Made by a program: the position numbers and the translations under genes | DNA from: Euwallacea fornicatus | Lineage: Eukaryota; Arthropoda; Insecta; Coleoptera; Curculionidae | Direction: 5' to 3' | Assembly (NCBI RefSeq): GCF_040115645.1 | Contig: NC_089544.1 | Span: 1,426,001-1,490,000, forward strand | DNA: 64,000 bases | The notes under the pieces: generated by a model | What the model saw: the letters and a program-made list of their open reading frames with translations, nothing else | What the model was told of the DNA's origin: nothing | Databases searched by the model: none | Shown here: positions 12,421-26,900 of the stretch, piece by piece | Layout: every line of letters starts with the position of its first letter | Numbering within the stretch: position 1 is the first letter of the stretch

Positions 12421-13973
12421 TTATGTAGTTATATCTGTTTTTTATGTTGTGTCGTAATTAGTTAATGAAACTTGCTGGCTTGTTGATTCTCTAAAAAAAG
12501 TTTGAACAGATTGTGAATTTCCTAAACCAAGCCGCCTGTGCCTAATCAAGCATGCGTTACACATAACAGAGGAAATTGAAGAAACACCCTCCTGCAGTTC
12601 CTTGATAGCTAAGAATTTTCAGGCCAATAAAACTTCTTACCTCTTACCATTAAATTTTCCTGTGTTCTCACCAAAATGTAAACCAGCTCTGATTCTTCTG
12701 GATTTCATGTGAATTCAGTCAAATCAAACACATTTTTATTAACAACAGTTTTATTTAACTTTTCAAATAAACATTAAAACAAAACAATTATAGTTGATTT
12801 GTAGCACAAATTATACACATTCAGAAGAATTTTTAAAGCTGTATAGGATGTAGTTTTTAAGCTATGTGTTTCCTAAGTGAGCTTCAGAAATAGCAATTTG
12901 AATCAACACACTCAAAAAATACACCCTTATATGTACTGCTTTTTAAATCTACATTGTTCATCAAAGTTTGCAACGAGTATGGTGCAAAAAGCTAACAAGT
13001 GCCTCATCAATAAACAGCTTGGATGATAAGTTTATCTCATTAGGTTGATTTGATGAATAATCTAAATTCATTTATTTTAGAGAATTTAAGTTCTTAAACA
13101 TGTACTACTTCCTATCACAGCACAGTGGTTCAATTATGAGTTTTGTTAAAATGTGATGTGCAGAGTTTCACAAGCCTACAGACCACAGACTTTCAGAATT
13201 AAAAATTCACATCTTGACTGAAGCATGTAATCGAATTTGTATCTCCTCAGCCCTCTTTGGGATACATATAGATTTGTGATACCCTGTAGTAAGATAAAAG
13301 TATGTATTATAAGCTGAAATGAATGTGTATGATAATTTGTAAGATTATGAATAGGTAACCTAATAAGTCAAATGAAGAGGTTTAATTTGTTCCTAGAGGC
13401 ATAACAATAAAAAAACAAAATATTCGTATGTTCTAAGAAGGTACAGTCATTTCTTTACAACGTAACTAAGAGCAGTTAGTTAAAAACCATGATAAATGGA
13501 ATTGTTAATGAAACAATATTGATACAGAACAATCCTTTGGGGTTCAATCTTTGGCAAAAGCGTATGAGGCAAGGTAGGACAACCTATTTCTGCGGATAAC
13601 AGGGATGAACGCCAATGAAAGTAGGGATATTTGAACACCTAAACTTCCGAGTATCTTAGGCACTTAGTCCAGACATGGGCACGGAAAGTACTAATTCCTC
13701 AGTGAAATAACGTTCTAAAATCCTAAAATTTCGATCTACTAAAACATTTCTACACATTCTCTTTGTAATATTGCTCTTATTACTAGTGAGTAAAACGTAA
13801 GAATTTTCGCTTAATAACACAAAGCTTAAAGGGCGGCATGCTCTTAAGAAATATGACTAAAATATAAATAAGCGAACCTAGATATAACTAAAAATAAATA
13901 GCAAAATAAAACTTTAAAACAACCAATAAGTAACGTAATAGGGAAACATACAGGCTCTAGCGTCTAGTGGGTC
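12421..13973. other. Convergent spacer and 3' untranslated sequence
   Basis: This lies between the end of UBL5 (+) and the distal stop of uridine-cytidine kinase (-). Reverse-strand AATAAA hexamers occur at 13071-13076, 12750-12755 and 12735-12740 and may end the long kinase transcript. No other gene is visible. Confidence 0.5.
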
Positions 13974-14140
13974 TTAATGCGGCCTTTTGACGACTCCTTC
14001 GCCATTAATGGTGACTTTCTTTGAAGGGGACTGAGATGAAGTGGTATGCAGCCTCACGAGCGGTGAGGAACCTTCTTCAGAACTGCGGTTCTTGTTGGAA
14101 AGCAGTTCTCGGATATGCTGAACAATGAGATCAATGGCAA
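13974..14140 (-). other. Alternative last exon, distal copy (kinase long form)
   Basis: Follows the acceptor CTATTTCCAG and enters in phase 1, as required by the donor at 17618. It encodes VAIDLIVQHIRELL, then a Ser-rich tail ending VKRPH and a TAA stop. Human UCK2 also ends in RPH, so this copy gives the more conserved C-terminus. Confidence 0.85.
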
Positions 14141-17100
14141 CTGGAAATAGAGACACATTTTTGCAGGTTCTCGGTAGAAAAGCGATTATGATATTGCAGT
14201 AATATATATGAAAACATTAGGGTAAATTTCCATATAGAAATCGTGTTATTCGCACTTTTCATTGATAGGTAGGTATTCTGAATGAACAACAAAAAGCAGA
14301 GACTTCTGGAAATAAAAACTTTATATTGAGAATTTCATATAATTATTTGAATTACATCTGCTAAATCACCTGAACCACAATGCAACGAAATATCCGTTTA
14401 CAAGAATTGTACAAGTACATCAATACGTAATTTACTTCTCTACTTTTACAAGTAATCGACAAGTGAATACATCTAATCTACAAAAGAGTGAGAAGGAATT
14501 GAAATATGTGTAAAATGTAAAGTCGAACAAAACTATCACAAATTAAGTGCTGGAGTAACTGTAACTTTATTTATTGGGTCCCAACAATGAAAATTGAATT
14601 CGAAAGAAGATCGGCCATCGAGCCCTATTATTTTAAGTAAAAGAAAATACGTAAATAAACTATGCAGTAATTATGTAGATGGTGGTAGATGAATGACCAT
14701 CTCTTTCAGTTTCTAAGATAATAGAAAAGAATATTTAGCATTTCTTCTCTGCTATTTCAAGTTTTGTAGAATAATTGAAATCTCTACTACTCATGCCTAA
14801 TTTTATCCTACAAGCTGGAGCCTTACAAACTTAACCCAGTGCGCCGCATCCTTGCTTTGATCTGGCACGCCAGAATCGCCATCTACAACGCTGTTTATGC
14901 CATATCCCTCATGATAAATAAGGTGGAGAATATAAGTTCGTCAATAAGATTGGGTAGGGAATCAAGTGATCATACATGGCACTCCATGGGAGAAAAAATT
15001 GTTAAACAATGCATATATATATGTATATATACATATAATACGTTCAGAAGATACTTTCTTCTAAGCAGGCTCATGTGTGACTCAAATGTGATCTTAAAAA
15101 GCTGGACAGTAAATTTATACGGGAGCAATATGTCAGAATTTTAACGCTTAATTAAAACAAAGTACGGCCTGAACGTGCTTTGTATCGGTTGTCCCTTCAA
15201 TTCCAACATTTCCACCTTCGAGAGTAACTTTACTAATAAATACATAAATGTGCTAAGATCCCCGTTTTTTCTTTAAGGCCTCAACGAAATTTGAATTATT
15301 TACTTCCCTCCTTGTTGCTTTCGAGTTATTTTTCAAAATATACATATACCGCTTTCACAGGGTCCAGCATATACACCACTGCGTTGAAACTATGAGAAGT
15401 GAATTTATGTAAGTGCGTAAACGAATATTCTATATGAAAATTGTAAAAACGCATATTAAAAAGTGGAACTTAACGTTAAAATTCTTCAGTTACAAATGTA
15501 AAACATCACAAATCAATACTTGACCATGTTCGGGGGTATTGTGTTCATTGACTCGGGCGTAGGGGAGATATGTCGAACCGAGATTAAACTTACTTTTCCT
15601 GTTTTTGCATTAAAATCACCGAGTATGAATGAATGAATGCTTAAAATACTTAAATAAAATCGCGGTCCGAAACGCTATTCCATCACATCAACACCGAACC
15701 TATCGGATTTTATATTGATTACTTTCGTACCTAAATACCTAATTTCTTTCTTTGGTACTTAACCAAACTATGCAAATAATTGAAAGCTGCTTCAACTTTC
15801 TAAGTGTGGAACGAAGTCCTGGCATCTTTACCAAGAGGATAATACCTATGGAAACGTTAAAATAAAGACAGAGTCGTTGGTCAGTTTCGTGGTTTCTATG
15901 GAAATAATCTTCCAGATAAAGTTGCCAGGACACTGATTTGGTGGCCCTAAGCCGGACAAATGTTGGCTGTCGTTTTTAAATACGAATAAGCGATCGAAAA
16001 TATTTTGTGGTCATTTTCGATTATTTAAAAGCGACTAGTGCTTTTGAATATTAGCGCACACTCCATTCTCTCGAGGTCTCCCCTGTATTTTGTCCTTGAT
16101 ATGGTGGACGATAAGATCGATAGCCACTGCAACAAAAAATACCAATGAGTGACGAGAAACGTGTTAACATTTAATTGGACATGGTAAATGCATGCTCGAT
16201 GATACACGACAGTTAACATAAAATGTATATCCGAAATCTACCATGCAAAGTATGTTTGAACGGGAACTTTATGGTTTATGCTAGTTTACCACATGGCCTC
16301 GGTTCTTTCCGTTAACATATCCGAAAATGAAGAGGGGAGATGCGCAAAACGAGACAATAACAAGCGTTAAAGTTGAAATTTTGGCCGTTTCTACCCGAAA
16401 ATAAATGATCCAAAATAGGCAAGAAATCATACACCAACTTAAACTATACATGGTGTGTCGAAGTATATTTAAATCACTCTTATCAGCTATAAACTTTTCG
16501 AACCTCGCATACAACGTGTAGAAGCTTTCAGATTTCACGACACCCTGCTGACTCTAATTGAAGAAACACCCTATTGAAAAAAAATCATTTTGTTTCAGAA
16601 GCATTAGTAATAAGTAATTATATTGGGTGTTTTCTTATTTATGATATGTATACGGAACATTAATACACATGTTAACCATTATGCAGTGTCTATCTCTCAT
16701 ATCGCCTCACACAAATAGGACACTTAGTCAATCGATAAAACCACACATGGAACGATATGCAGCAATGATCAATATTCGTAACAATAAGTAACACTTAAAT
16801 AAAACACTCTACCTATACAGGGTGTCCCGGATGAGAATGCTTTCTACAGGCATCTCGTAAACCATTTCGTAAACATTATAAGAGAGATCCAAGCACATAA
16901 ATGCAGTCGCTATTTTGTCGCTAAACCTAATGAATCACAGGTACCTACATGCTTTGAGAACCAACCTGAACTGATGAGACGTCATACCGAATGCTTTCTT
17001 TTGGTTCTATTCACTAGAAAACTCGCCTATTATCAAGTTATCTGAAGCCGTAAAGTACCACCAAGAAATACCAAACATTAAATACCACACAGCACTGTTT

Positions 17101-19726
17101 TGTCCACGCTACATGGGTTTTATGTTGTGAGAACACATCTTATTTGTTTAATGAAAAAAGTACCAATGGGCTAATTATACCAATCTTGGGTGATAAGTCT
17201 GATCTCAAATTCAGCCATTTTTTGTATGTTACTAAAAAAAAGTTACAGGGTTTTTCCGCAAAATGATGCAAACAAGCAGTAATGACCGACGGGAAAATGT
17301 ATGTACACAGGGTCTACTTGTAAGTAATTGCCAATTAATATCAGTAATATTCTGCATATAAAGATTTTGTGACCTCAACATTTAAAAATTCCCAATGGCG
17401 TCGAAGTCTTCTTAGTAATAAGACTATTTGTTTTATACAGTGTGTCCAAAAAACAGTGTCTGAGGAATGTTAAAAATCATATTAGAATATTGAGAGATAA
17501 ATAATATTCCAACTTGAACACACTGAATATAACTACGGCAAACACCAACAATTTACAACACCTTATCAACAACTCTAAGACGCAAATAAGCGAAAGTAAC
17601 ATGAATTCCGCACTTACCGTGGTTATCAGCCCCTCTAGGAATAATAACATCAGCAAACTTTTTTGTCTGAAAAGAATTAAATAAGGAGGGTTTAGGTCAT
17701 GTTAGATTACATCCAAAAGAATAACAAATCACCTGAAACGACTTAGACCCAGTTGTACATTGTGAGTTTAGCTGAATTAGAAAAGACATTTGAATCATCC
17801 CGATAGAAATCAGTTTGACAACAATGCTACTTCTATGAAATGGTTCAAAGAAAAGTTTCAGCTGAACTGACTCAACGACTAGGCCTTAATAAATCATTGA
17901 ATATAGTCTCAACTTACTGGTGAACAGAATTCTTCAAAAGCAGGTTTAACAAAGTTCATATATTGATTGAGCACTTGATCCAAATCCCTGCCCCTTTCTT
18001 TGATGTCTCTTGGAACTGATGAGAATAGAAACATATTACATTTGAACTGTTGAACCTAACTGAATTAGATGGGGCAAAATTACCTCTTCTGGCCAATCTA
18101 GTGTCAGAGTCTGTGTCAACAAATAATTTCATGTGAAAGAGCTTCCTGACCTCAGGAAAATAAAACACCAATATGCCTTCAAAAAGTACAACATCAGCAG
18201 GGTAAATTGTAAGAACTTCATCTTTTTTCCTGGAAAAGTTTATTTCCTTTTTATTGGGAAAGTTAACACAGAAGTAGAAAATTATAATAGCAGGCGGTAA
18301 TAAGAACATATTATTTTTACACTGGTTTTATATTAGGGAACTAACACCCAATTGCTGATTATTAAAAAAAAAAGTCGTAGTAAGCGGAAAATCGTAAATG
18401 TAGTGCATAGATTAAGCCATTTATTGTCTATAATTTGCAATCCTTTACAAAGTTATACAGAGTGTGTTTTTTCTTATTTTCAATGAACGGATCTCAGCAA
18501 CTAGCAGAGTTCTAAAGTATACAAGTACATGGGGAGAGAATTGCATTTTTGGGAAACCAGTTTAAAAACGATTTTACTCTATTGAAACAGCTCAAGGATT
18601 ACTATTTTACAAAAACCAAGCTTATATTTTGGGACAGACTTTACCTCCTTCTTTTCTTTATTTTGTGGGTGAGGTCTGCTTGTTAGGACAACTGATCATC
18701 AAATAAAACTCCAAGAAATTTACTGGTTCTAACTCAATATCATCAAACTATCTCAGGGTGAAAACCTCAGATTGGGTGTTAATCTCGTTAATATTCAGCC
18801 GGTTCTAGGCAATCAATAGCATACCCTGCCTTGGGTTTTGTGAGACAATTCATTCAGTGAATCAGAACATTTCAACTTATTTAGTGAATGTTGTTGTTTC
18901 ATCCACAAATAAAATCACTATCAGAGAGTGCCAGGTAGTTACTGATGTCAGTTAAGTGGGATTAGATACAGTTTGGGATCACCGTGACATCCCATGACAA
19001 ATATCAAGACAGTGTGACTTTGTATGCTAACATCCTGTAAAACTACAAATGTCAAAAATGTCTCATAAGAATTCAGTTCCTTGTAGGTTACAAAAATGAA
19101 TTTACTGAATTCTTTATATAGCAAGAAGGTTTGCTATAATAGTAATCCTCATAGTATAGTAAATTAAGCAAAAACACTTATACTCAGCTAAAAATTGAAT
19201 TTAAAGTTGTTGTAAAAATAATTTCTGTGGCAACTATATATCAATAATGTGTGCCCTTTAAGGTGTACTTACAAAGTATGATTTTTGTAGTCATAAGTAG
19301 GAATATGGACCATTTTTCCAGCCAAAATATCAGTTAAAGTATCTTTTATCAAAGTTTCATTAAATGCATCAGGATGATCAAAGTTAAATTGACCTTTTTC
19401 AGCTTTGGCAATTTCAAATGGTGTCAATTCTCGATAAAAGCTGTCCTGTGATATGCAAACTACTTGCCGCTGTTTATTGTCAATAGCAGCTTGTCCTAGT
19501 TTTTCCATTATTCTTTTACAAACTGTACTCTGTGATATGAAAGGAGAGGACGAGTTAGATTCACAGAAGAATCTTTTCACTAATGCTGTGCTTTTTAAGG
19601 GAAATAAAAGGTATTCATTATACCTACCTTGCCACTTGCCGTACCTCCAGAGACTCCGATTAAAAAAGGAGTATGTGGCTCCATTCCGTTCAATTTAGGC
19701 ACACCATTTATTTTACAATCGCTCAT
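13974..19726 (-). CDS. UCK2: Uridine-cytidine kinase
   Basis: Exons 19628-19726, 19273-19529, 18084-18229, 17918-18015, 17618-17666, then either 16035-16126 or 13974-14140. Products are 246 or 271 residues (human UCK2 has 261). The enzyme phosphorylates uridine and cytidine to UMP and CMP in pyrimidine salvage, in the cytosol. Residues about 22-35 form the P-loop (GVSGGTASGKST, completed across the first intron); SQDSFYR and FDHPDAF follow, then YPADVVLFEGIL, LARRVPRDIKERGRDL, FVKPAFEEFC and TKKFADVIIPRGADN, all in family order. Every intron phase agrees. The start at 19726 matches known N-termini; an in-frame ATG at 19855 would add 43 poor residues. Assignment to UCK2 rather than UCK1 rests on the RPH tail of the long form and is less sure than the family. 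Confidence 0.93.
16035..16126 (-). other. Alternative last exon, proximal copy (kinase short form)
   Basis: Follows the acceptor TTTTTTGTTGCAG and also enters in phase 1. It encodes VAIDLIVHHIKDKIQG then a short tail ending NIQKH and a TAG stop. Its first ten residues differ from the distal copy at only one place, so the two exons look like a duplication with diverged tails. Confidence 0.85.
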
Positions 19727-20965
19727 TTTAACGTGGCCGCACAAACAAAATCTTGTAGAATAGTATGTTGTATTTGCAACACAAAGCCTATAGTATTCTG
19801 CTAGTACTGCGTCATGTACATCTATCTTATACCAAGAATAATGTTGGTTTTTCAAATACTAATATAACTTTATAATAATGAATAGCGAATGGCCTTTTAA
19901 TCCGCAAATTTAAGCAGACTATTTTACAATTCTATGCGAGAAATCAAAACATTTTTAAACTTCAATTTTGTGATGAGTAACCTCATTAGAATTAGGTTAT
20001 GTGAATGTTACGTCACACGACACAGTGAACAGTGACAGTCTCAGGAGCTTTTTCATACAAAAAATCCTACTCTACGCGACTTTCCTAGCTCAGACTACAC
20101 TTTCCGACGTTTGATGAAAGAATAGTTGTCAGTGGTGTAGTTGAGTGTAGCCATAAACATTAATGACAGTGACAGATTCAATAATAATAAATCAATAAAC
20201 AACAATAATGAATTAAATTTAAAGTTAAAAGTGATAAATTATATGCTCCAACTACATATTTAAATCAATTAATTACCCAAATATCATTTTTACTGCAAGA
20301 AATTTGTCACTTGATGGTAAATATAGTTTATTTTTAGGTCTTATTCCCAACATTAATGAAAGTCAATCAAAGAAAGTTAAATGCTACTAAAGATGATCCC
20401 CATTCGGTATAATTTATACAATTTACTCCAACAATAATCATAAATTTACATAATTTCTTTACAATTTTTTGCTATGCCCTCACTCTCCCCATACATATTT
20501 GAGATTTAAATTGCCAATACTATAATGAATGAACCACAAATATCCATTCAAATATTACAAGAGAAAGTATCAGAATTGTTTATTTGCAACTAACAATTCA
20601 TGTGTAAGTCCAGGGTTTAACAATTATCCTCCATGGAATGTGAAGATTTAAACTGATTTTTATCTTCCCACTTAAGTAACAGTTGAGATTGTTGTGGCAT
20701 TCATTTACTTCTCTAATTCAATAGATAAAAGTTGAATTGAGTATCAGTGATGCCATCAGTTTTGTTATAGACCCATTAAGGATTGTATAGGTTTGCAACA
20801 TATTTATGAGGTGTTTTATAATGGAACTTGTTTCAGTAATTTGGCTATAGGCTCAGGTCTTAAGGTATGCATAAGCTTCAACCTGTATCCTTCAAATTTC
20901 CCTGTTGGGCTTGGAGTTAGTTGTGGTTAACTGGCAAAGTGGCTTTTGTGAAAGGAACATCGGAT
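19727..20965. promoter_or_regulatory. Upstream region shared by the kinase and the taperin-like gene
   Basis: 1.24 kb separates two divergent start codons. It should contain both promoters, but I see no clear core elements and no coding sequence. Confidence 0.4.
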
Positions 20966-23900
20966 ATGGCCTCTGTGATAGTGAATAGTCTTTCATCTGG
21001 AAGTGATATTCCGCAGTGGAAGAAAGACCTCATAGCGAGGTTAAAGATTCAAAATAAATCAAGTGAGGTAAGTGAGCAATATGAACTAGTTTTATTTTAT
21101 TATCAAATAGTATCATACTTAAGACTAATGAAGACTGAGTTGCATGTGTTGCTTATGACATACTTGAATTTCTCAACAGAAAACTTAAATTAATTTGGTG
21201 TTGTTACGGTTTCATTTAACGAACAATTCTCACATACAAGCTTCGCTAATGACTCTATTATTGATTTTTAAATAATAAGAATATTCTTGTGCAGTCCGTG
21301 AAGATCTATGGAAAGACAGTTGTATTGTTTGTGGATTAAATGGCGAATGTGTTTTTTTTTCGATCATTTGTAAACAGATGGACAAAAATCTCATGCCTTC
21401 ACCATTGCATCATTAGAATTCGATATTTCAATAGTGCAATAAGGGTTTTTCATTGTTCTGAATCAGTTATTGACGAATTACAGTAATTTAGGCTAGGCAG
21501 ACAATACAACAAATGGAGAAAGATCTCTCGAATTGGTATTAAACTTCGCTAGCTCAATACTCAGATTGTATGATTTATGTGCGGTAAATAATAATATATT
21601 TGTCTATGCTACAATTTCAAAATTCAAATCGGTATAGGTCTCCGGACCCACACATTTCCTTCAATGGTAGTTAGTCGTATAACCGTGGGTTTGTTTCGTT
21701 TTTGCTACCCGTACTGTATTTTTTTAGTCGTGACCTAATCATGTAAATTGGTGAACTATTGTTCAATCGTATTTCTTAGAGTTTGTAACACGCTACGCTA
21801 GTTGTAACAAGCTAATTAAATAAGTACGATAAGCCGAAATATTAGGTTGAAGGTTACCGCAAGTACATAACGTCAAAAAAGCCAGAGTCATATATAATAT
21901 ACGTACTTACACAAAAACCAAATGTTTAACAAATTAGATACAGAGTATTAGAGACTAGGTGGCCGTCGAGCTTTATCAGTTTATGAGTAATCGGAAAAGT
22001 AAACAAAGTAATTTCAATGTTGATACTTTGAAGCTTAAACGTTTGAATCGTGATAATTTATCTGTTTCTCAAAAGTTTAATGACGGGAGTTATCAGTAGA
22101 AATTTGCGTTTATTTACCTAATTATACGCCATCGGGTACTAAACAGGTGCCCACGTGATAATAATATCAAGTATCGCTAAAATCTTGTTGTTTTTTTAAA
22201 TCCCATGTTTACACACCTACAGTTTCTATACCATTATGATAAATAAATCAGATTTATTTAAGACCAATAAATATTTGTTTCGTTATCAAACAAGACAATT
22301 CAAACTTAACCCAGTTGATATTCTGAGTCCGGAAGAAATTCATTACGATGATCACCCTAGAGACGTAAATTCGTTGTGTTCCTTTCCGACAATAAACTAG
22401 TGCCAGAGATTGCAAAGACAATACGTAAACTGCGCCTGCTATTTGGGGGAGGATGCCCTCTTATATCGAAAAGCATAATTTTGGTTCCCAAAATTTCATA
22501 GAAGAGATGAATCGCGAAGTGAAAGACCGGTAGTTGTCCATGGTGGCGCCCTGACCGAAATCGTTGAGGCTGATCCAACCCAAGCTTATGTAGAAATAGC
22601 CACGCATCTGGGTGTTTAAGAAACGACTATTTTTTGGTCGGAATATCACATATCATAAGAAATGGGTTTTGTAGACGAATTTACACTTTAAAAAAATGTT
22701 GCCAACACTTTTTTTGGAGTTTTAAAGATATTGTTCGTTTTGAGATCCTTAACCCAAGCGAATCAATTACTGCAGATTTGTACACATTTATACTTGGGAG
22801 AACTGAGGAAAAATCGCGTGAATTTCAGCTTTCTTTGGCCAATCAAAAAGGCCCGTCACTTCCTCAAGGTAAGGCCTATCTTAGGGCAAAGATCGCACGA
22901 GGAAAATTGTTAGCGATTGGCTGACAAACTGCCTCTTCCTTCATATTCTCCCGATTCGTCCCCTTCGGACTATCACCTCTTTAGAGCGCCGGGAAACACG
23001 TGCAAACGGCCTTGAAACATTTTTTTTCTCATCTAAACCAGCTTATTTTTATTAAAAAAAAGGGTTTATGAGTCACATTGGAAAAAGGTTTTTGGAGAGT
23101 GAAGGTGGTTATTTTAAGTATGTAATATGGATTTAAAATATTCGTTTGTTTTATTGTTTCCTCATAACAAAAAGACGGCAGGACTTTTTGAGATACTTGG
23201 TATTTACTAATATTTTTACAAAAATGTCAATAATATTAGTACGATTCCCTAACTTTAACCATTTACAATGCGATCAACTAACAAAATTTTTAATTTTCTT
23301 ATTCCTTTCAGCAGTATTATACCGGGCGATTTTATGGAAATATTTGGTTCGTTGATTTAAGAAGTCTCGCCTTAACTTGAGAAATAAATACCTCGCTTAA
23401 TAAAATTGACATGCGATGCTGTTTAGGCACGCGAAGAACGTTGTATGCTTTTAACTCTTACAAAAAACTATTAAAGATTCTTAAGTACTTAAGTGTTTGA
23501 TAAATAGTTAATAAGAAGGCTCAAATCGGCAATGCTGACATTGCAAAAATCTGTAGCCAAGACCCACTTTTACTACAGAATTTCTTTTTGCTCGAATTGC
23601 ATAAGCGTTCGTCAGTTGATTTTATTAAGATTTGTTTGAATGATTTATTTAATTATTTTTAAAAAATCGCTGTTGAAATCTACAGGATGGTGCAGGTTCG
23701 AAAAAACCCAAAGTGCAAAAATGTTGCTAAGTTGCACTAGGAATTCCCGTTTCTTTAACTTCTTGGACCGAGGAAACTAATGAGCTCAAAGTAGCTCATG
23801 ACTTCGCAAAATGTAAAGAGCCACCCTGTACATTATGACAGATGGAAATTAGGGGACAGGAACACGCATTTTATTACTTACACTGTAATAAACAATTAAA

Positions 23901-26900
23901 AAGTATATAAAAGAAAGCGCTTTTGACGGTCAATTGCTTTATAAGGTCAACAATAAATTAAATATTAAGTTGTATTATTTTTTATAAGGAATTTGGCAAC
24001 ACAAAACGATGCGTTCATCAACCTGATAATCAATGGTGTAGCAGCTGTCGATGCACTAGCCCGTGTTGCCACGTTGAGTTATTCGTATGTCTCCGACTTC
24101 TAATTGATAAATTGCTACCGATTGACTATAGCCATTGACCTTAATACAAAAAAAAAATATATATATATATATATTCCCCATTACCAAATTCGCCTAGAGT
24201 AACGCACAGATTTAGTTATTCGCCTTCTTCGGTGCGCGTTCGTTCCACAAAAATTCGCATTTATGTTTTTGGACTTACCAGTCACAGGAAATGGCATCAT
24301 TTTGACATGCGCCCTCTTGGCGTTGTGACAGGTGTGTAAGTGTTTCCACAGTGACGGCACCACTGGATTTGACCTTCATGGTTTAGTGTCTTATTCGGGT
24401 CAAAGGAAAATATCTCCTAAAGGATATTTTACTAATTCTACCACGAGATTTAATAGAACACGCAACCTACAATTTTCTCCGTAGTGTGCGCATTTTTCTA
24501 TGGCATTGAACGATGAGGGTCAGATTGGAGGAAATCTCAACGTCAACGTTAAACTAAAAATCAACATGTCACTCGATACAGGCAACGGGGACATATGTCA
24601 AAATGACATGATTTAACCTAAAAATCCTCCATAGCCGGACATGAAAAACGGGAACATGTGTCAAAATGACGTAAATGAGAGGGCTGTTTTGATGAAATGT
24701 TTTATGTAAATATACTAGAATCGGACCATCACCACAGCATCAAGATTGCGGTCCGTTCGTTAATGCTATAAAGGTTCTCAAAATTGCCCCTCCCGCAACG
24801 ATTTCCACCTAAATAAGTTTTTTTATGACCACTCTCAATCGGTCAAATTACAAAAAAAAGCGACGCTGTTATCATTTAAACCATCTAACGCGACAACGTC
24901 GCATAGCGTTAGCGGTCACCCGAAGCGAAACCCAGTTCAGTTTTCCGGAGAACCAGCCAACCAAACTGGTACCCGAACCCAGTCGTACCACTCGATCGCG
25001 TTTCAGGCAGTACCTCTTGCTCCGGTACCATCAGCACCGTGCACGTTTGGGTTATCATTGCATTGGACTGGCCTCTACTTTTTTTCGGTCGAGAACGGTA
25101 TGTGATGGTGGTTCTAATGGTTTATGCCTAGTGCTCCTGTTCGATATTGGATTTTTCCATTTTTTCCCGAAGAAAATGGTGCAGGTAAGGCACGCACATT
25201 GATTCGTATGTTGATTATGTTTTTTTTTTCTTCTTTTCGTTGAAATTATGTTGTGAAAGTCACTAGAAAAAATCATAATATTTCTACACGTAGTTTGGAA
25301 ATACATAATTCATCACAGTCATTATTATGGTATAAATTTTCAAACCACTTATCGGTGGTGAATCATTGGGTGTAGAGGAATCGAATCAGCTTAAAGCGGC
25401 TAAAGTGGACTAATGTATTTTTCATGTATGTTCTTATCACTTCATGACTTCATGTTAATCGAGCCCGATCTGTCATATGTACCATGGGAATGGTGCCATC
25501 ACCTAAAAGATAGGACACATCCGTTCCGGATCGATTTTGCTATCCATTACTGATAGGCTGCAGATAATATGCATATTGAGAGCAGGTCAACGCTTATCCG
25601 TTGCAAGTAAATAAAATTAAGTATTGGTGGATATACCCACAAAAGTATGGCCTAATAGGGTTTTAACACTAGAACAATGGGCAGACACTACCTGTGTTGG
25701 TACCCAAATGGATTTCATCCTTTTTTTTGGATCTAAATGCGGCCTAAAGCCGCAAGCCTATGAGGGGGATATAACAATCCTTAGAGGTATTCCGCAGATT
25801 GGGTTATACGGGGCGTGTCAAAAAGGCGGTGCCGAAATTGAGGGGGTTTTTGAGGACACTGCGGTAAACATTTTTTGCATACAATTCCCTAGTCGAAAAT
25901 GAGTCGTTTTAGTTTTGGAGCAATTTTTGTTAAGAAATTAATGTTTTTTCGTTGACGCTAACAAACATAGATATTTAAGATATTTTCATTATATTGAACG
26001 TTAATCGATGTAAACGCAGTACCGGTCTTATGGGGAAAGACCAGGAAAAGGCGGATTTTGCTGGTCAGTGGTTTTTTTCAGGGACAGAGGGACGATGATT
26101 AAAAATTTCAGCCGGGGCGCCTGACATGCTAAGGCCGGCCCTGGGTGAGTAATTGGTGTTTAATCATTATAGTTTAAGATTCGTTTTTCAAAGTTTATTA
26201 TACCTTTTGATGCTTGCTCTTAAATGATACTTGTTAGCGTTCAGTTTCTTTTTGTGTACGAAGCTCACCTCTTGCGCAAGCTAAATTAACCGAGCATTAT
26301 CCATGCTTACTGAACAAGGAGCCAAACATCTGTTTTAATGGAGTAAAATATATGTGCTTTCTTTGATTACACGCTTCTTTGATAGTGATTCCTTAGTAAT
26401 GACGCGCTAGTGTTGTTACATTTAATGCTGTAGTTATTGTCAAAGGCGTGCTGGCGTATATATTTCACCTCTAAAATGCTCTATTTTTCATTTAATTTTT
26501 GGTCCTTAATTCCCTCGTTTAAAGAATTAAACTACCTACGTCCACGAGGAATTTTACACACGCCGGGTGTGTCATAATAGTACGTCCAAGATTCAGGGGG
26601 TGAATACGTGGATGGTCCTAAGAGAAAAGTTCATATGGCCGTGGGCCCGTTCTCGCTTCCTGTCTGAAATTGAGGGCGATAAAAAAAAATTGGATGCGAA
26701 AATGTCCCCACATTCATATGAATTTTTTTGCCCAAAATCACTCGCAGATTGACACCCTGTATAAAAAAAAAATTTTATGAGTTCACTTTTTTTATAATTT
26801 CGTTTTCGGAAGTTCGAAGATAGTGCGCTTTCCGTCATTAAAACTGGTCTAGAATGGATTTGATTTCCTAATCATGTTTGCTCAAAATTGCAGAGATTTC

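Noticed and set aside
24825..25175. Upstream extension of the Met-Val-Gln frame to 24825
   Set aside because: The added residues are biased in an unprotein-like way and more likely reflect 5' untranslated sequence.
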